From Steromphala cineraria (lineage: Eukaryota; Mollusca; Gastropoda; Trochida; Trochidae), in NCBI GenBank assembly GCA_916613615.1, contig OU744720.1:5373749-5437748 (forward strand): DNA of 64,000 nucleotides. The letters run 5' to 3'. This document shows, piece after piece, positions 32,750-45,646 of this stretch. Positions within the stretch are counted from its first letter, which is position 1, and every line of letters begins with the position of its first letter. The notes below the pieces were generated by a model. The model saw nothing but the letters and a program-made list of their open reading frames with translations. It was not told where the DNA came from and did no database searches. The translations under genes and the position numbers were made by a program.

Positions 32750-35700
32750 ATCCATTAACGAATGTTTCAAATGTACACAGGGCCCACAGACTAAATTGTT
32801 TTATAAGTTTGTCACCAATAGTAAAGAAGAAGTTGTTTTAGATATGAAAATGTTATTTTAAGCAACACATTTCAGAACCATTTATCAATAAATGAAGTTG
32901 ATATTTGTCTGAAAAGTTGACAATAATTGTTAATTAATGCTTTACAATTTTTGAAACTGTGTAGATGTTCTTACAATCGAGAAAGGTCCAAATTAATCAG
33001 TACATTATCCATTTTAATAGTCTATTCAACTTAGTGTCACTTTGGCACACGTGCTGAATGACGTAAATATTCATGAACCCTATGAGTATAGATCTATAAC
33101 TGTTTTAAAGTCACATTTCCAAAAGAAACTCATTCAACGATCACTCCTTCGCTTTGGTTTATTGTTAGCATTTTCGCTTTTTATTTAATACTTACATTTT
33201 TACATATCAACGCCTTGGCGAAATAAAATATATCGGTTGTCTGGGTCACTGTGCCATTTTGACTTGTATTAGATTTTAATCAAAGCAACAAGTATAATTC
33301 ATTGAATTTCACTGCCTCATATACCATCAAGTTCCTATCAGTCTTGTCCCCGAAAATGTATAGAATAAAAAATACTTTACCGACTAGTACTTCTTTTATA
33401 TACTTTTACTCGTAATGGATTGGATGTAGGCGACATAACCTGACATAACCTGACGTAAAATGGTTAATCAACAAAAGTAAAATAACCTAGCTAATCTCGA
33501 CTATCAGAAGAATTTATCATAATGACCTACATGTGATTGGATAGATTTGTATGGTTTAGTCCGTTGACAGAAGTCCTTACCAACATAAAGCTTACCAAGA
33601 TTTACACGTAAAAAAACCATTTACAAACCTCTATCATGATAAAATAAAAATGATGATTAAGGGTCTAACTGTCATGAGCCTTCTTAAAGGTTATCTAATT
33701 ACTTGCGAAAAGGAAAAACAATGACAGAAAAGCCGTCAAGAACAATACAAAGTATCCAAAGTATTCCACTGTTCGTCAATTATCTGTCAATTATCTAACA
33801 TAGCCACTTATAGCCCTTCTTCAATTACGAATGATAGGGTTGTTTTAGCTTTGGAAGATTATTCATGGTATAAACTATAATATACTGGGAAGGAATTTAT
33901 CCTTCATGCTGTGAAATTATAGTTTCGATAAGAGTATTTCATAATTCTATAAGAAAGTATTTCCATCATGCTCTCAATATTAACCTGTACAGCTACAAAC
34001 TGTAACTTTCATATCGGAAGAACTTAATGCATGAAAATAAAAACGTTGTTATCAATTTTACAGTTATAATGTTAATGGCAGAAAACATAAGGAACGTTTT
34101 AAACTTTGCTCTCGTTGATTCAGGAATTTGTGGTTTCTTTCATCAGCCGGGATCAAAAAAGAAATGTTGAACTGAATAACAAGGGCGGATTTCCATGCAA
34201 CAGTAATTCAGGGACCAATAATGGAATTGGCAGTTTTCTTCTTCACTGATTCAAAGGAATTAAGTATCTAAATTTAACTGGGAGGGATGAAAGCACGGAG
34301 AGATGCTATTTGTACTGCATGAACTACATAGTAACGCTCCAAAATAAATTAGTTGCTTGTATTTTTCCCGTTAATTTTCTGTTTCATATCTCCAATAATA
34401 TAAGAGTTTCTGGACCTCAATCCAGGATAAATTAGATATTTACCAAATTTCTTACATTGATTTTCAGGGGCAAATAAACAATATACACCTATCCTTCTTT
34501 TTTCTGATGTCTTAATGCAAATTACATTTCTACGCAAGAATGAGGTACACTTGATTTGAAACTCTCACTCAAAAACTGCAATGCATGATAATGTTTTAAT
34601 ATAATTATAATGCAATGAGTTAGATCGGTGTTTAATTATCCGTTCTGTACTGTAAAACAAGTACATTAGCACAGATGTATGAATAATATGTATATGCTTT
34701 AATGAAATCAGATAAACTATACAGATTATATTAAGATGAATATCTTTCCTTCCTTTTGCGGTAATGAAAAGTCGATGTTGTACATGTGAATATCAACTTC
34801 ACCTGAATCCGCTACATTACTCCGCTTCATAGCTTTTCCTTGCCGCATTGCTATTCCTGTCCAAATATATCCTCATTAGTAAACGTAATCAGGAACATCT
34901 GAATTGAATATGTTATTAACAGACTTTGATATAAACGTATTTTGTGAAGTTGTATATATCAATGTTCGAAGAATGTTCGAACTTCCTGTTTTTCATAATT
35001 TTAAGTAACTTTACAAGTGTTTCAGTAGTTAACACAATATATGATTAGAATGTGATATCATTTGCTTAATTGTAAGTTTGTTATATTTTGGATGACATTA
35101 TTCTCCATATACAAACTACTGTACGTTTTCTGATCGAGTACCTCGGGAGAATTGGTAAGCTGCTGGTAGAGTCACTGATGTAACTCAACTCTAAGGGTCT
35201 GGATTCAAACCCAAACAAGATACTTAAATTTGTAACTAACTAAACACCATGTACACGCATCTCTAATATGCATGTACATAATAACCTCGTTCCTTGTACA
35301 AACAACTTACTACCTATTTACTCTAACAACATGTATATATTAATATCTTCTTTACTTTATCCCCTGAAACACTTGCTTGAGAACTACATAAGTATCAATG
35401 TCGAAACGTCGCAACCTTGAATAAAGAAGTTGTATATCCATAAAATGACCTTCGTCTTCTTCAGGTATATACTCCATTTGTAGGTGTTTAAACTTATCTT
35501 CAGGCAACTGGAGAATACTGGCTACCCTTCTGTTTAAGTACGTTTATGAAAATTTTGTCATGACAGTTATATTAATATATTTAAATGCGATGTCTACTAG
35601 CAATATTGATATGAATATTTTGCATGACTTTCTTTTACCAATGTCGCTTTTTTTACATTGATTATCCATTAAAACCATTGTCTTGAACTTTTTTAAAATG

Positions 35701-36065
35701 TCCATATTTGGTTAATGTGCGCTTTGATAGAGTAGTTAACCTGTAACATGTCTGAAAAATGACAAATCAACGATATCGTTCTTCATTCAACCTGTATTTT
35801 AAACATTGCTCCCACGTGCAGTGAAACTAATGAAATGGCCTGTTATTTTTACGATGCAGATTTTAATTTGAGGTATATAAATCTTAAGTCTACCTCACCT
35901 ATACGAGGTCAGAATTCATACACCTGTGTGTGATACAGCGCTGACACATATTTTAGACAATATTTGTTTCATTATTATAGCAATGATGACTGCATAAGGA
36001 AATTAATGCGCAGCGGCACATGACATACTTCATATGTGAAATCATCAGTTCTATAACCAAAAATA

Positions 36066-36605
36066 GAGTCATTGGGTATGTAGCTTGTGAGGCGTCACCA
36101 AATGTACAATTTGGTAGAATCCCCATTACCTAAGGAGTCTCTAGACGCCATTTTATCATTCTATGTCTTTTGCCTCTGGAGAAGAAGATAAAAACGTTTT
36201 AGTATGGGCCACAGGGTCACCAATTCAAAAACTAGTTATGTAGGCAATGTGATTTCAGATACAGGTAATCAATTTAGAAATGGAAATTGCTCAAACATTC
36301 AGTAAAATGTAAAAAGGGGTACTCGAGTGACTCTCAATTGAGTAAAACTGTCTGCAAGGTTCAGCAGATGAAAGATGAAAATAGGTTTTAAGAGAGTGGA
36401 CGCTGTGGCTCTAATTAGGGGCCATAGGGTCACCAAATCTATAATTAATAATCCTCACTAGTGAAGGAGTTGTCAAGATTCTGGCTTTCTAAGCCTTTTC
36501 GTTCTGGAGAAGAAGCTGGAAATGCAGTGCTTACATGTATATACGGACGGACAGAAAGACGCCGGACACCATGCCCATTGGTCCTTTCAGACCAATAATG
36601 TTACA
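36066..36605 (-). mobile_element. pearl-like element, inverted relative of 23795-24625
   Basis: Minus-strand reading gives the head (ATGGTGTCCGGCGTCTTTC, TCCGTCCGTATA), then CTTCTTCTCCAGAACG, a GATTATTAATTATAG block, GGCCCC and GATGAAAATAG. At least two diverged 145-bp-type units are present. It is absent from the corresponding part of copy X (after about 9220), so it inserted after that duplication. Confidence 0.65.
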
Positions 36606-37924
36606 AGAAATAGCAATCATATGTTCATCGTTACATTTATCATGATCCAAACATATCAATATATTTTAATCTAGTATATGAACAATCTAAAGAACATGGA
36701 CTCGATGTTTTCTATATGAAAAGTGTAAATTACAGTGATATGCAGGCGCAATGACATAAAGTAGTAGGAGGTTTAATCAGGTATTCATTTAATTTGTTAA
36801 GTATCTCTTTGCTTTGACTTTTGAGTATTCAGAAACGTACAAAAAGTCCAATTCAAAGATTCAAAATTTGAAAAGACAATTCAAAGCAATAAACATTAGC
36901 GTCAATACAGATAAGGAGATTTAATAATCCTTTGAGCGACAGCAATTGAGATACAGGGAAGATAAAGATGTAAAGATATCAATTGTATTTCCTAATTCTG
37001 CTTCATGAGTTCATACTCATTTTGTAGTTGATGTAAAATGGAAGTAAGTTATTTGTTTGATGAAAATGTTAAAAATATTGTACGTCTATTACTTTTATTT
37101 GCTGGAATGTAAGAATTACATACTCAACGATTTGTGTTGTTTCCCATGCGTAAAATAACCAGCTGCGTTCAGTAAATACACAGGATACTCGAGGGAATTA
37201 ATGACCCTTCAACAGAATTGACAGCAAACAATCTCTTCTTATGTAAAAATAGTAGTTTATTTCATTTGGGAAATAACACTTATTACATTAACCATAATTA
37301 TATCGATCTATTTTTAATATCTCTTTCTAATGACGTCTTATCGAAGACGTATATCAGGGTACGCCACTTACGGAGATTCGTCGGCCTCTTATTGAATAAT
37401 GAATCGAGCGGACAAAATGAACTCACCAATTTGCGAGTAAAGTCCATTATAGTGAAATCTTTTTACTCTGGAATTTGAAGAAAATGCACAAATTTACGCT
37501 CACATATCACTAATATTAGCCCTATTGACATGTGTTACGATTAAAATAATAAAATCTCGAGTTTTGGCCTGATAGTATCTACTTTATTGTTCGAAAGGAA
37601 CCTTAAAGACTCACCCACAAAGAAGTTTCACTAATATTACGATGCATTTTTAGGCCCAGGAGTGTTCCCAAGATGTTCAGATAGCGTGCCGAAGTAATGT
37701 CAAGGAGAACGACCGGTCTTTTTGTGCAAACTGTAGCAAGACGCTGAACACTTTTGTCTAAATTCACTTATTTTGATAAAAAAAACGGCCAAAAGCGTGA
37801 AAGACATTCATCATAGGTTCTGTGGGGATATTGATTTCTAGCGCAGGTTTTGACACGTGGGAATGTCTGTAATCAGATTTGATTAAACTCAATAAGATGT
37901 GTTGATAACTAACTATCACTCATA

Positions 37925-38792
37925 CCCCCGACCGTGCATCCCTGACTAACTGAATTTTTTTTTACTTTCAATGTAGTCATCTCTTGCACAGCATTTTACC
38001 CCCAAAGAGGAATTGAGAAAAATGACTAATAAAAAAATGGAACTTTGTAAAAAAAAAACACATAAAAAACCCGTATCAATTTTAGTTTTGATTTGGCACT
38101 GCACCGCTCCTAGTAGGGAAGAAGACACATGCAAAATGTGAAAAGAATCAGATGAAAAGTTTTTCCCGTAATAGGTTGGACAAACTTGATATTGGAAAAT
38201 GACTATATGTTCAAAATATGGAAATTTGTAAAACATTGAAAATTTAATATCAATGAAATTTCTTGCAATTTCGCACCGCACCCCTCCTAGTAGGGAAGAA
38301 GACATGTGCAAAATTTAAAATCAATCGGCTGAATAGTTTTCCCGTAATAGGTCGGACAAATCTGATATTGGAAAATGATTAAGTTCAAAACATGGAAATT
38401 TGTAAAAAGATCAAATATTAACGAAATTGCTGTTACTTCGCACTGCACCCCTCCTAGTAGGGAAGAAGACATGTGCAAAATTTGAAATTAATCGGATGAA
38501 TAGTTTTCATGTAATAGGTCGGACAAATCTGATATTGGAAAATGATTAAGTTCAAAACATGGAAATTTGTAAAAAGATCAAATATTAACGAAATTTGCTG
38601 TAACTTCGCACTGCACCCCTCCTAGTAGGGTAGAAGACATGTGCAAAATTTGAAATTAATCGGATAAATAGTTTTCACGTAATAGGTCGTAAAAAAAATG
38701 TCCTCGGACGGACAGATAGACAGACAGACAGACAGACACACGGAATCGTTGGTATTACTAGATACCCCGGACCGTTGGTCGGGGGTATAATA
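37925..38792 (-). mobile_element. pearl-like element with ~168-bp tandem core
   Basis: Ends are inverted: ATACCCCCGACCGTGC at the left and GGACCGTTGGTCGGGGGTAT at the right, the latter a hairpin with ACCCCGGACC. Four core units with CTCCTAGTAGGG start at 38107, 38284, 38451 and 38619. A GACAGACA/ACGGACAG microsatellite (38706-38742) separates core and hairpin, the same order on the minus strand as at 233. Antisense open frames here (MHMSSSLLGG...) are repeats of the core, not proteins. Copy Z lacks it. Confidence 0.75.
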
Positions 38793-39334
38793 ATGACGAC
38801 ATAAAAAGGCATAGGCGTACGTTCATGCTCTTGAGAATTGTATCATTTTCAGCTCATTTGACATTAAAGGCCCAATTTCGCTTTCAAAAGGTCTTCATAT
38901 TACTTTTGATCACTGACTCTAATCACTGAGGTGCTATGGAGATTCTTATTCGTTGAAATGGTAACAATGCAATCTAAACAAGCAGCTGAAAGTTATAGCT
39001 ATATCCCCGTCACATAGCACAATATTTATAGATTTCATTAAACAGTTAATTATTTAAAACGTGTTTTTTTCGCCAGATAGCACAAATGTGAAAAAAACCC
39101 ATGATTTGACAGAAAAACTTTGTCGAAATTACTTTTCCTGCAAAGGTGTTAACGTCATTCAACATATTGTTCATTGGAATGGATGCTAATATTCTGCACG
39201 TCCGACTCAAAGACTTGCTGAGCATGCAGCACGTGCATCATGGGTCACCATGAAAACATCACGATTAAATCCGGGACGTCAATTTTGTTATGCCTTTCAA
39301 TTGTCCTGAGGTTGTTTTGAAAATGATGATTTTA

Positions 39335-39472
39335 GAACAGCGTCGCTGATTGCACAACTAACTTTGATTGCCTCCAATCAGCCATCTCCCATTCTAGCCC
39401 ACCAAGTCGACGTAATAGAATAGAGGCCGTATCAACACTTCATGACTTGATCTGCCTCTGTGGGGAGAGAAT
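39335..39472. mobile_element. partial copy of the 609-bp MITE
   Basis: Matches 8125-8264: GCGTCGCTGATTGCACAACT, GATTGCCTCCAATCAG, GTAATAGAA, then GCCTCTGTGGGGAGAGAATG. Only the right end and adjacent interior are present; the left end is missing. Confidence 0.8.
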
Positions 39473-40299
39473 GGATAGTCTGTGTATTTTTTAAATTTGA
39501 TTTCAATCTAAACAAGTGCTCCAAATAATGTATAGCGTGAACATTTGAACTATTTGATATCAAGAGAGAGCGTATTTGCGTTCTCTTGTAAGTAGTCAAT
39601 GTCACACGTTTTTATAACTTGAGGTCGTCAAACTTCATTCCATTTGTCATGTCGTGTGATTACATGTATTCCATGTATTGGCTGTTTGAAAAGTCAGAAA
39701 CATTTTGTTGAAGGATTAATTTGCTGGAATTACATGTCTTTCGAAAAAAACTTTGTGTCAACTTATAAGGTGTCGCAGATGACGTAAGCAGATTTATCAC
39801 ACGTGATCTACTAGGTCTTCTATGTGGATCTATTTGGACAACCCGCACTTACATTATAGAGATAAGGTGTTGATAATTTCATTATCATTGTATGGAGACT
39901 GATATACAACAGTAAATACTAAACTTACGAGTTCTCCGCTCCTTTTGCTGTCTATGTTGGGTTCATGGCTGAAGAATAAAGTGGATTAACAGTGCCGAAA
40001 CTTTTTCATTTACCAAACATTTTCTTTCAGTGCCATATGTTTCGCATCACAAAATCCACAAATAATAATATTCGATTTTATCACCTTAAATTTGGGGGGA
40101 CCCGACTATTAAGCAGAAAAATCACTATATAGTAAATTATCAGGGTTGGGAAAATGGCTTAATAGCTAGTTTCCCGGGGGAAGTATGGCTATATAGCAGG
40201 TTTTCCGGGGAGTATGTGGCTATATCGCTAGTTTCACAAATTTTCGGAACAGGGCCTTTGGTGATAGGCCAGCAAACCACTACATTAACATGCTCCGTT
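39473..40299. other. spacer between copies Y and Z with short repeats
   Basis: No gene seen. At 40130-40240 a degenerate 30-40 bp repeat recurs about three times (ATGGCTATATAGC...TTTTCCGGGG; AATAGCTAGTTTCCCGGGGG). Confidence 0.5.
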
Positions 40300-43200
40300 T
40301 GGTCTCCAACAGGGATCAATGGTCACAATTAGCGGGTAATGTTTGTACACAGGAGCCCACTTAGCCCCCACAAGAATTGTTTCATACGTGTATCACCAAT
40401 AGAAAAGAAGAATTTTACTGCTCAAATCGTTGAGAAGATATGAAAAAGGATTCTTAAGAGACAATTAAGTTGATTTCGGATGAAAAGATAACAATGAATG
40501 TCAATAAATGATTAACAATTTTTTTACAAAGTTACAAGTTCGTCTAAAAAATGAAACATTACATTATCAATACATGTCATATTCTAATGTGAATTTTATT
40601 TAACTTGGTGTCACTCTGGACCGTGCTGAATTACTTAAATATCCTTGAACTCCATTGATCACTTGTTCCTTTTAAATCACAAGTATTAAACGTCACTTCT
40701 ATGAAAAACCTCATTCCAAGATCAGGCTTTCACTTTGATGTATTGCAGGCAATTATATTAATACACATGATTTACTAATTACTTAGATTTTTACATATCA
40801 ACACCTTGGCTAAAATATGTAGGTTGTCTGGGGCACTGTGACCGTTAAACATTTTATAGATCTTGATCAAAGCAACACGAGTATACTTTATTGCTTTTCA
40901 CAACCTCATATACCATCAAGTGCACATCAATCTTTCCCAAAAAATTAATGGAATAAATACCTACTGAGATGTTGTAAGGTTTGATGAATTCTACAGAGGA
41001 ACGTGACGTAAAAGGATAAATCTACGTTTGATGTTTCATACAGAAATAATACAATTTAGTAACGTAGCCAAGCAAAATTAGGATCTTATTCTAATGAGGT
41101 TGATTGTAAACCATTGTATACATTGAAAGTGTGATATTTCGATAAAGGGTTGTTCTAAAAGTTTAGGAATTTAGGATAACATATTAAAGAATCAGTGTTC
41201 TCATACCAAAAACACTCAATGATTTTCAAGGGTTCTGTCTATTAAGGTAAGTCCTCACCATTGTAAGACTGACCAGGATATAACTTCAATTAAAACTTAA
41301 TTCATTATTTATCTCCATCGTTGTGAAATTGAAATGATTATCGAGGGTGTAATAGCCATTATCCTTTCTAGGAATTATAGTTTCGATAAGAGTATTTCAT
41401 ATTTCTATAAAGTATTTTTTATTGTTCTTTTAATTTTTGACCATAACATATACACACTCAAATTCATTCCATATGGGAATTTTTATTGCATAAAAAACAA
41501 TCCTACATATGAGTTTAGCAGTGAAAAATATCGGCGGCAAGCACAAGAGGGGTTTTTAATATTGCTCTTATTGATTTATGTGGTTCAATTGCGATCAAAA
41601 CAATATGTTGTACTGAATAATAAGGGCGGATTCCGTCCAACAGTAATTCGGTAACCAAATTGGAATTGACAGTTTTCCCTTCACCAGTCAGATTCAACTT
41701 TCTGAGGAATGAAATATTCAAAATATTGACTCTACGGAGATATGAAAACCTCTACCCTAGGTCTGACCGCACTTGTGTATCTTTTTACAAGTGAACTCGA
41801 ACCGCAACCCAGTAGTTAGCTCACGAATAACATCGTCTTAAAAGAGTTGAATTAAAAATGTATTGAATAATGCTTTTTAACGAGTATTTTCGGAGATCTC
41901 TTTTGACTAATTTGACTTAATAACGTTCTCGTGAAAGGAGGGTCGTACGGTCCAATCCCTTCATTAAAATTCTCTTATATACATTTGCATAAGGCGATTC
42001 TATAGAGGGTGAGAAGTACATATTTCTATATACATTTAGGGTTTCGATTTTATACTAGTTTGATGTTCATATATAGATAAAATAAGAGTCGTGATTCTTT
42101 ACTAGGTTTGATGCATATACCCAGGAGGCGATTCTACACTGAGCTTGATGTACATACCTATATTCAAGAAGAGGGGGGAGATTTTCTACTGGGTTTGATG
42201 ATCATACTTAGATGCGTATAGAGGGGAGGGGGCATTCTATACTGGGCTTGATGTACATACTTAGATACTTTTAGATTGTGTGATTCAATACTGGGTTTGA
42301 TGATCATACCTAGATGCGTATAGAGGGGAGGGGGCATTCCATACTGGGCTTGATGTACATACTTAGATACTTTTAGATTGTGTGATTCAATACTGGGTTT
42401 GATGTACATGTGGTTACACTTCGAGAGGAGGCGATTCTATACTTGGTTTGATGAACAAACTTATATACATTTAGATGGGGGCGAGCCTACACTTGGGTTG
42501 ATGAACAAACTTGTAAACATTTAGATGGGGACGAGTCTACACTTGGTGAGCTACTACATACGTATATATATTTGGAGGGGGCGATTCTGTAATGCGTTTG
42601 ACGTACATACTTAGATACATTTAGAGGGGGTGATTCTATGCTTGGATTGATGCACATACCGCGATGCATTTAGAGGGGGCCATTCTATACTGGGCTTGAT
42701 GTACGTATCTTTATACGTTCAGATGGGGCGGTTCTATACTTGGTTATACGTAATTAAATACACGCATTTAGAGGGGGGCGGGTATATAATGGTGAGATAT
42801 ACATACGTATATACATTTAGAGGAAGCGATTCTATACTGGGTTTGACGTACATACTCACATACATTAACAGGAGGCGATTCTTTACTAGGTTTGATGAAA
42901 AAATCTTAGATACATTTAAAGCGCTCATCAAATTTACAAAAGAAAGTAAGTACATGTAAGTAATATTCACCATCTCTTTGGCTGATTCTTAAAGTTTAAA
43001 CGAAGTTTCATCGTGTTCGTTGTGTTCGTGGGTCTTCAATTGTTAAGTTTAACCACTTCAACTATTAGAATGAAAATAACCAAATTGTAGCAAAAATATA
43101 GATTTTTATTTTCAATTTAAGGTAACTGGAATTGTGACACCAAACACCATTGATTGATGAAGTTAGTGATCTGAATAGGGCACAATGGCTCTCGATTGGC

Positions 43201-45150
43201 ATAAAGCAGTAGGAGGTTTAATCAGGTATTCATTGAATTTGTTACATATCTGTAGGATATGCGTTAAACGCACCAAAGGTGCAATTCAATCATTCAAAAC
43301 TTGAAAAGACGATTCAAAGCAATAAACATTAGCGTCAATGCTGATAACCAGACTTTAGAATCCTTGGAACGACATAAATTTCTACGAATAAAGACATCTA
43401 ACAACAGTAGGACTAGGAAAGGCGTTAAATTGGATTGAGCAGATTCAATCCCACATTTCCACTACTGAACGTATACTCTAGAAGTGATAATTATTACCTC
43501 ACGCCTTCATTTTATACTGACGATATCTAAATTAAGCGGAGTTATTGCTATCCTGTTATCAAGCAAATGATAGTGTTTTTCCAATATGCTTCTATGAAAG
43601 ACATTAAGAAACCGTATTAACACCCCTAGAATTCATTAATTGTTAGTCTCATAGAAGTCGCAAATATTACCATCCTGTTAACATTCATGTTTGACGTCAT
43701 GCCAACCGTATGCTTCATTTAAATATGTTAAAGGTCAAGCATTTCGTATTCTTGTTGTGAATGATTCGCAAATCGTGTTTGCATGAAATAAAATAGTCAC
43801 TGTATTCATGTAATAATTTCGGCATTTTCTCTACAAAAAGATCTCATCAGCTCTCTTCAGATCTATCGTGATGTTAAAAATATCAATAAATATATTTTCC
43901 AATTCTGCTGTATTCATTCATGCTCATTAAGTAGTGGACGTAAATTGATATAGAATATTCGTTCCATGTCAAAGGTTAATATGTAGTATGTCTATAACGT
44001 TTTGCCAGAAAAGCTAAGCATTACACACCCCAATGTTCTTTATTGTTTCCCATTCATAACTTAACCAGTTAATACACGGGATACTCGAGGGAATGACCCT
44101 TCAACATAACTGACAGCAAACAATCTATTTTAAGTAAAAATGGTAGTTTGTATCATTTGGGAAATAAAACCAATTACATTTACCACTTTCTCGATCTTTT
44201 CCTTAATAGCTCTTTCTCTGTAGTCTTAACATGAAGTAGGTGAATTTGTGATTCTAGGGCCTGTTATTGATATGAACAATTTAGAGGAAACATATGAACT
44301 CGTCTCTTATAAGCAAATCGTGTAACACTGGAATTTGAATATAGTTTAAAGCACACGTTTACACTCACATTAACAGCATTCAGCCGTTTTGACAATTGGT
44401 TACGATTTAAAAAATGAAACGTTAAACACATGTGAAGATTTGGCCTCTTATTGATCTAATGAATCGAGAGGACATGCGATGTTAAAACAAATCTAAAGAT
44501 TTGGTCTGATAGTATCTACTTTATCGTTTGATAGGAACCACAACTCGGACCGCAAAGAGTATTCACTATTATTACGCTGCTTTTATAGGCCCAGTACTGT
44601 TCCCAAAATGTTCAGATAGCGTGCCGAACTTATGTCAAAGAAAACAATCGGTCTTTTCTTCAAACTGTAGTAAGAAGCGGAGCACTTTTGTCTAATAAAA
44701 ACGGCCTTAAACATGAAAGACATTCACCATGTGTGCTGTGGCGATATCGATTCTAGCGCACTTATTGACACGTGGGAATGTCTGTAATCAGATTTGATTA
44801 AACTCAATAAGATTGAAGATGTGTTGATAAGGTTACTCCATTTCATTAAATCAGACCAAATAAGATATCGATGACATTAGGTTTGTTGAACTTTTTTAAA
44901 AGATTAACTACGACGATGCATTGTAAACGAATAGTTGGGATTGACGACAAGGATAGCCATCGGTGCATATTAATGCTTTTGAGATTTGTTTCTTTTTAGC
45001 TCATTTGTCATTACATGTAACTTCACGTTAGTCGCTGACTCTGGAGAGCTTCTATGGCCAATGGAGATTCAAATTGTTGAAATGCAAACACTGCAATCTA
45101 GGCCAGCAGCTGACATGGTCAAGCTATATCCCCCTTCCCAAAGAGAATGA
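40300..45150. repeat. segmental duplication copy Z
   Basis: Second full-length relative of copy Y. It shares TTTTTACATATCAACACCTT, TTATAGTTTCGATAAGAGTA, AGTAGGAGGTTTAATCAGGT, GACACGTGGGAATGTCTGTA and TCTGTAATCAGATTTGATTA. The Y region 34330-36740 is missing and a ~50-bp satellite array stands in its place (41975-42930). It shares a unique block with X at 43380-43590 that Y lacks. Confidence 0.7.
41975..42930 (+). repeat. ~50-bp satellite, long array
   Basis: About 18-19 units built from TTTGATGTACATACTTAGAT, ACATTTAGAGGGGGCGATTC, TATACTGGG, with unit length 46-56 bp. A 104-bp higher-order repeat occurs twice near 42196-42400 (units with AGAGGGGAGGGGGCATTC). Antisense frames through it are repeat translations. 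Confidence 0.92.
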
Positions 45151-45646
45151 CACACTATCTATAGATTAGATATATACATGTGGGAATTAATCAATCAACA
45201 CTCCTATATTATTTGATAATCCCATCGTGAAAAGTGAATATTTGAGAAGAAAACAACACACAAATTCCATTACCGTTTTTTGTTCCTGTGCAAATATGAT
45301 GATTATTTAGGATTTCACCAAATACCATACAGGAATGTCTTTAGTATTGTCATGGGCAGATAAACCAAAGACTTGACTTGCATCGTAATAAACGTTTTCG
45401 TTTTCAGTTCGATATGCTCTCCACTTTTTGGAATACAGAGTAATGTTAGATAAAATGTAATTATAGCACAAATTTATACTTAACATTTATGTAGGTACCA
45501 CATGACCTTCTTACCAGATGAAAAAATATAGAGATGTCATAAACGTTATAAAATGCAATAACTCGTGAAATGAGTGTTAGTTTAATGGATGGTTGTATTT
45601 ATTTTGTTAAACATACCCATCTGTAAAATATCAGTTTCAAATCATT
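45151..45646. other. spacer between copy Z and duplication copy A
   Basis: AT-rich, no gene or repeat recognised. Confidence 0.5.

Larger units (their letters stand above)
32750..39025. repeat. segmental duplication copy Y
   Basis: Collinear with copy Z (40300-45150) at both ends. Left anchors: TTTTTACATATCAACGCCTT, CGGTTGTCTGGGTCACTGTG, CATATACCATCAAGT. Right anchors: AGTAGGAGGTTTAATCAGGT, GACACGTGGGAATGTCTGTA. Its middle (34070-36960) is collinear with copy X. Y alone has pearl-like insertions at 36066-36605 and 37925-38792. Identity by eye is moderate, so the event is old. No conserved gene is seen. Confidence 0.7.

Noticed and set aside
37218..37478. 86-codon open frame in segment Y
   Set aside because: The paralogous part of segment Z (near 44100) is clearly homologous but does not keep the frame, so it is not a conserved gene.
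37946..38478. Minus-strand frames beginning MHMSSSLLGG
   Set aside because: Repeated translation of the ~168-bp pearl-like core; the same peptide recurs once per unit.
42164..42973. Open frames with repeated KPSIES or SKYVHQ motifs
   Set aside because: Translations of the ~50-bp satellite.
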